Below, in pieces: positions 63,807-64,000 of a DNA stretch of 64,000 nucleotides (position 1 is the stretch's first letter; each line of letters begins with the position of its first letter). The position numbers were made by a program, and so were the translations under genes. The stretch spans positions 22,170,356 through 22,234,355 of the forward strand of contig OX326956.1 of assembly GCA_946800325.1 (NCBI GenBank), written 5' to 3'. The notes under the pieces are model-generated. The model was not told the origin of the DNA and searched no databases. It was given only the letters and a program-made list of their open reading frames with translations. Source of the DNA: Luzula sylvatica. Lineage: Eukaryota; Streptophyta; Magnoliopsida; Poales; Juncaceae.

Positions 63807-64000
63807 ATGGAAATTGAGTGTTTTTGTTGTGTTACAATTAAATTTTAACAATTTTTGTAAAAATATCTTAATTGAGTTTTTTGAAGGTGTTAGACTTCTG
63901 TTTTTGCATTTTTAAGACATTTTTGAAAAAATTGAAAGTTGTGTGTGTTAGTCTTCAATTACAAAATATTTTCAGTACGACATGAAAATTGAGTATTTTG
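63807..64000 (+). repeat. Start of a third alpha HOR copy, cut by the window edge
   Basis: Begins atggaaattgagtgttt and matches 60,828 onward, including the taagacatttttg and gaaagttgtgtgtg variants. The array clearly continues beyond the window. Confidence 0.85.

Larger units (their letters stand above)
1..64000. repeat. Tandem satellite array, about 175-bp monomer, whole window
   Basis: Every line of the window reads as copies of one AT-rich unit. The core gagtacgacatgaaaattga recurs about every 175 bp: in the first 650 bases its catga/caaga anchor falls at 121, 296, 470 and 645. The same core appears on the minus strand between 24,338 and 58,202. No stretch longer than a fraction of a monomer lacks satellite sequence, so there is no room for a gene, transposon or RNA gene. 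Each monomer shifts the reading frame by one (175 = 3 x 58 + 1), so no long coding frame can persist. Such arrays are known from eukaryotic heterochromatin, and the unit length is close to a nucleosome repeat. That this is centromeric is only a possibility. I do not recognise the family. Confidence 0.98.
58203..64000 (+). repeat. Orientation block III, plus-strand family alpha
   Basis: All monomers read in plus orientation again. Rare variants shared with the left end of block II (cttcaagtactgag at 59,227, gtctgtgttag at 60,611, aatataataattg at 60,713, gtacggcat, and gtagtgttacag) identify it as family alpha. The block has two complete HOR copies and a fragment. Confidence 0.94.

Noticed and set aside
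1..64000. CRISPR array
   Set aside because: The repeats are about 175 bp, directly adjacent and gradually diverged, with no unique spacers of constant length between short identical repeats.
1..64000. CENP-B box or other known centromere motif
   Set aside because: I looked for the CGGG-type core of the CENP-B box and for the yeast CDEI word (RTCACRTG). The CACGTG monomers have G before CACGTG, not T, and no CGGG core is present. Centromere function cannot be claimed.
1..64000. Naming the species or a known satellite family
   Set aside because: The monomer does not match any satellite I can recall with confidence. AT-richness and a 175-bp unit occur in many animal, plant and protist lineages.
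1..64000. Promoters, terminators, tRNA or other RNA genes
   Set aside because: TATA-like words and T-runs are everywhere in sequence of this composition and repeat with every monomer. Nothing sets one copy apart, and no tRNA-like or GC-rich folded segment is present.

Overview
The whole 64 kb is one uninterrupted tandem satellite array. I found no gene, RNA gene, transposon or non-satellite insert in it. The monomer is about 175 bp (about 366 copies) and very AT-rich: a hand count of one consensus-like monomer gives roughly 24% G+C. Long nested tandem arrays with higher-order repeats (HORs) point to eukaryotic heterochromatin such as a pericentromere, centromere or subtelomere. I do not recognise the satellite and cannot name the taxon. 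The short open frames of 60 to 95 codons are repeat shadows, not genes.

The array is organised at four levels. (1) A sub-repeat of about 58 bp, beginning gtgtta(g/c)(a/t)cttc. (2) A monomer of about 175 bp made of three diverged sub-repeats (A, B, C) in register. (3) HORs of 6 to 26 monomers (about 1 to 4.5 kb), differing in length because whole monomers were gained or lost. (4) Three orientation blocks: I (1-24,337, plus), II (24,338-58,202, minus) and III (58,203-64,000, plus).

Block I starts with a mixed family (1 to about 13.0 kb) holding 1.90-kb and 2.1-kb duplications. It then becomes family beta, with HOR copies starting at 14,111, 18,625 and 22,807. Block II begins with family alpha (24.3 to about 46.8 kb, HORs of 11 to 24 monomers) and ends with family beta on the minus strand (about 46.8-58.2 kb, HORs of 15 to 18 monomers). 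Block III is family alpha again (15- and 17-monomer HORs).

The main result is that block II looks like a single 33.9-kb inversion inside a formerly continuous array. Flipping it back joins beta to beta on the left and alpha to alpha on the right. The joins fall within the same monomer type and in HOR phase. Each present junction has 2-3 bp of microhomology. About 27-32 bp are missing at one restored site, and a 16-bp gap lies at the other.
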